Below are positions 62,745-64,000 of a DNA stretch of 64,000 nt, in pieces. The translations under genes were made by a program, and so were the position numbers. Within the stretch, counting starts at the first letter, position 1, and every line of letters starts with the position of its first letter. The stretch is from assembly GCA_029261835.1 (NCBI GenBank), contig JAJDAO010000026.1, positions 196,666 through 260,665 on the forward strand, written 5' to 3'. Below the pieces are notes generated by a model, which did not search any database, had not been told where the DNA came from, and saw nothing but the letters and a program-made list of their open reading frames with translations. This stretch comes from Deltaproteobacteria bacterium. GTDB taxonomy: Bacteria > Myxococcota_A > UBA9160 > UBA4427.

Positions 62745-64000
62745 CTATCCCACCTGGCGCCGTTTCGTCGAGGACAGGATGTTCATCGCCTCGCGGTACT
62801 TGGTCACCGTCCGCCGGGCGATGTCGATGTTCGCCGTTTTCAGCATCTCCGCAATCCGCTGGTCCGACATCGGCCTGACCGGATCCTCATTAGCGATGAT
62901 TTTCCTGATCTTCTCTTTCACGCTCTCGCTCGCCACCGCGTCGCCCTCGAAGCACCCGATGCTGGAGTTGAAAAAGTACTTCAGCTCGAATATCCCCTGG
63001 GGAGTATGGGCGTACTTGTTGGTCGTGACGCGACTGACCGTCGACTCGTGCATCTCGATGTCGTCTGCCACGTCTCTCAGATTCAGCGGCTTCAGGCAGG
63101 TAACGCCCTTGTCGAAGAACTCGCGCTGCTGCTTGATGATGCTCTGCATCACCTTGTAGATGGTCCGCTGGCGCTGGTGGATCGACTTGATGAGCCACAC
63201 GGCCGAACGCACCTTGTCCTGGACGTAGCTCTTGGTGTCCTTGGCGGTCGCGCTCGTCGCACGGCCACGAGCGAGAACATCCTTGTAGACATTGTTTATC
63301 CTGAGCTTGGGCAGCCCGTCCTCGTTGAGCAGGACGTGGAACTCATCGCCCACCTTGTAGACGTAGATATCCGGCGTGATGTAGATGGGATCCTCGCCTC
63401 CGAAGGCCCGGCCCGGCCTGGGCTCGAGGCTCCCGATCACGTGAGCGGCTGCCGCCACATCTCCGATGCTGGCGTCGAGAAGCCGGGTGAGCGAGCGAAA
63501 ATCGCGCTTCTGGAGGCGATCGAGGTGTTCGTCGACGATCCTGACCACGAGCGGGTCTTCGATTCCCAACGCGCGGATCTGCAGCATCAGACACTCTCGC
63601 AGATCCCGCGCCGCCACTCCGGCTGGATCGAGACGCTGGATCTTCTCCAGCGTGACCTCGACCGCTGGCGTGTCGACGGCCGCCTGGACGGCGATTTCCT
63701 CGACTGTGCAGCGGAGGTAGCCGCGCTCATCCAGGTTTCCGATGATCCATTCCGCGATGTGGAGCTCCTCATCGCCGAAACCAGAGAGCTGCATCTGCCA
63801 CTCGAGATGCTCGGCCAATGTCGGCCTACGGGTCAGCGTGGCCTCGAGGCTGCGACGATCCTCGTCCTCTCCCCCGCCCCGACTCTCGAGGCCGGTCTGC
63901 GGGTAGGAGTCCATGTAGTTCTCCCACTCGATGTCGGCAATCTTGTCCAGGTCACTGGGCTCGTCGCCGGATTCCGCCTCTCCGCCCGCGCTCTCCTCTC
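62745..64000 (-). CDS. rpoN: RNA polymerase sigma-54 factor, 5' end outside the window
   Basis: At least 417 codons of RpoN are visible; the frame continues unbroken to the window edge, so the N-terminus (activator-interacting region I) is missing. The core-binding region (HLEWQMQLSGFGDEELHIAEWIIGNLDERGYL), the HTH (LRDVADDIEMHESTVSRVTTNKY) and the RpoN box ARRTVTKYREAMNI are all present. It recognises -24/-12 promoters such as those at 36493 and 44110. Confidence 0.97.
   Translation of the reverse strand, partial: EESAGGEAESGDEPSDLDKIADIEWENYMDSYPQTGLESRGGGEDEDRRSLEATLTRRPTLAEHLEWQMQLSGFGDEELHIAEWIIGNLDERGYLRCTVEEIAVQAAVDTPAVEVTLEKIQRLDPAGVAARDLRECLMLQIRALGIEDPLVVRIVDEHLDRLQKRDFRSLTRLLDASIGDVAAAAHVIGSLEPRPGRAFGGEDPIYITPDIYVYKVGDEFHVLLNEDGLPKLRINNVYKDVLARGRATSATAKDTKSYVQDKVRSAVWLIKSIHQRQRTIYKVMQSIIKQQREFFDKGVTCLKPLNLRDVADDIEMHESTVSRVTTNKYAHTPQGIFELKYFFNSSIGCFEGDAVASESVKEKIRKIIANEDPVRPMSDQRIAEMLKTANIDIARRTVTKYREAMNILSSTKRRQVG

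Noticed and set aside
1-64000. CRISPR arrays, insertion sequences, rRNA, phage genes
   Set aside because: No regularly spaced repeats, transposase or integrase frames, or rRNA sequence were seen.

Overview
The window is a GC-rich, densely packed bacterial chromosome segment, with operons on both strands, 4-bp XTGA gene overlaps and frequent GTG/TTG starts. The rpoN-ptsN-hprK-rapZ-EIIA(Man)-HPr cluster, an NtrC-type two-component system, multihaem c-type cytochromes, an exosortase and HD-GYP, V4R and DUF4388-like signalling proteins together suggest a deltaproteobacterium in the old sense (Myxococcota, Desulfobacterota, Binatota or a relative). That placement is inference from gene content; no rRNA lies in the window.

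Layout. 1-4.5 kb (+): tail of an outer-membrane protein, then a MoxR / DUF58 / transglutaminase operon. 4.5-11.4 kb (-): a QueE-like radical SAM enzyme that seems to start at ATC, a large low-complexity protein with a DHH-like C-terminus, two unknowns, a dNTPase (dgt) and a small membrane protein. 11.7-17.4 kb: aminotransferase, aldo-keto reductase, GDSL lipoprotein, a LysR fragment beside tRNA-Glu, an AlkA-type glycosylase and an AAA+ ATPase. 17.8-21.5 kb (+): signalling cluster of HD-GYP regulator, V4R-STAS protein and DUF4388/J-domain/TPR protein. 21.5-26.9 kb (-): zinc-protease lipoprotein, MFS transporter, APH-like kinase and S9 peptidase. 27.5-32.1 kb (+): a 1528-aa multi-PAS hybrid histidine kinase. 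32.3-36.0 kb (-): an exosortase with a small membrane partner, and ComEC.

36.0-44.1 kb (-) is the most distinctive part. A four-gene operon encodes a 10-haem cytochrome fused to a cytochrome b-type membrane domain, a 12-haem anchored cytochrome, a sensor kinase and an NtrC-family activator. A consensus sigma-54 promoter just beyond it drives a small coiled-coil protein, and a near-consensus sigma-54 promoter on its other side drives a 115-aa membrane protein. RpoN itself is encoded at the right edge of the window. This looks like a self-contained, sigma-54-controlled respiratory or redox-sensing module.

44.4-64 kb: retropepsin-like protease, then an ispD-ispF-cysS-uvrB-uvrC operon, a TolC-like protein and a bactofilin on the + strand, yajC-secD-secF, a SpoIID-like protein, metK, and the regulatory PTS/rpoN operon. 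In that operon HprK lacks its N-terminal domain, and neither hpf nor ptsI is found at the positions where relatives usually carry them.
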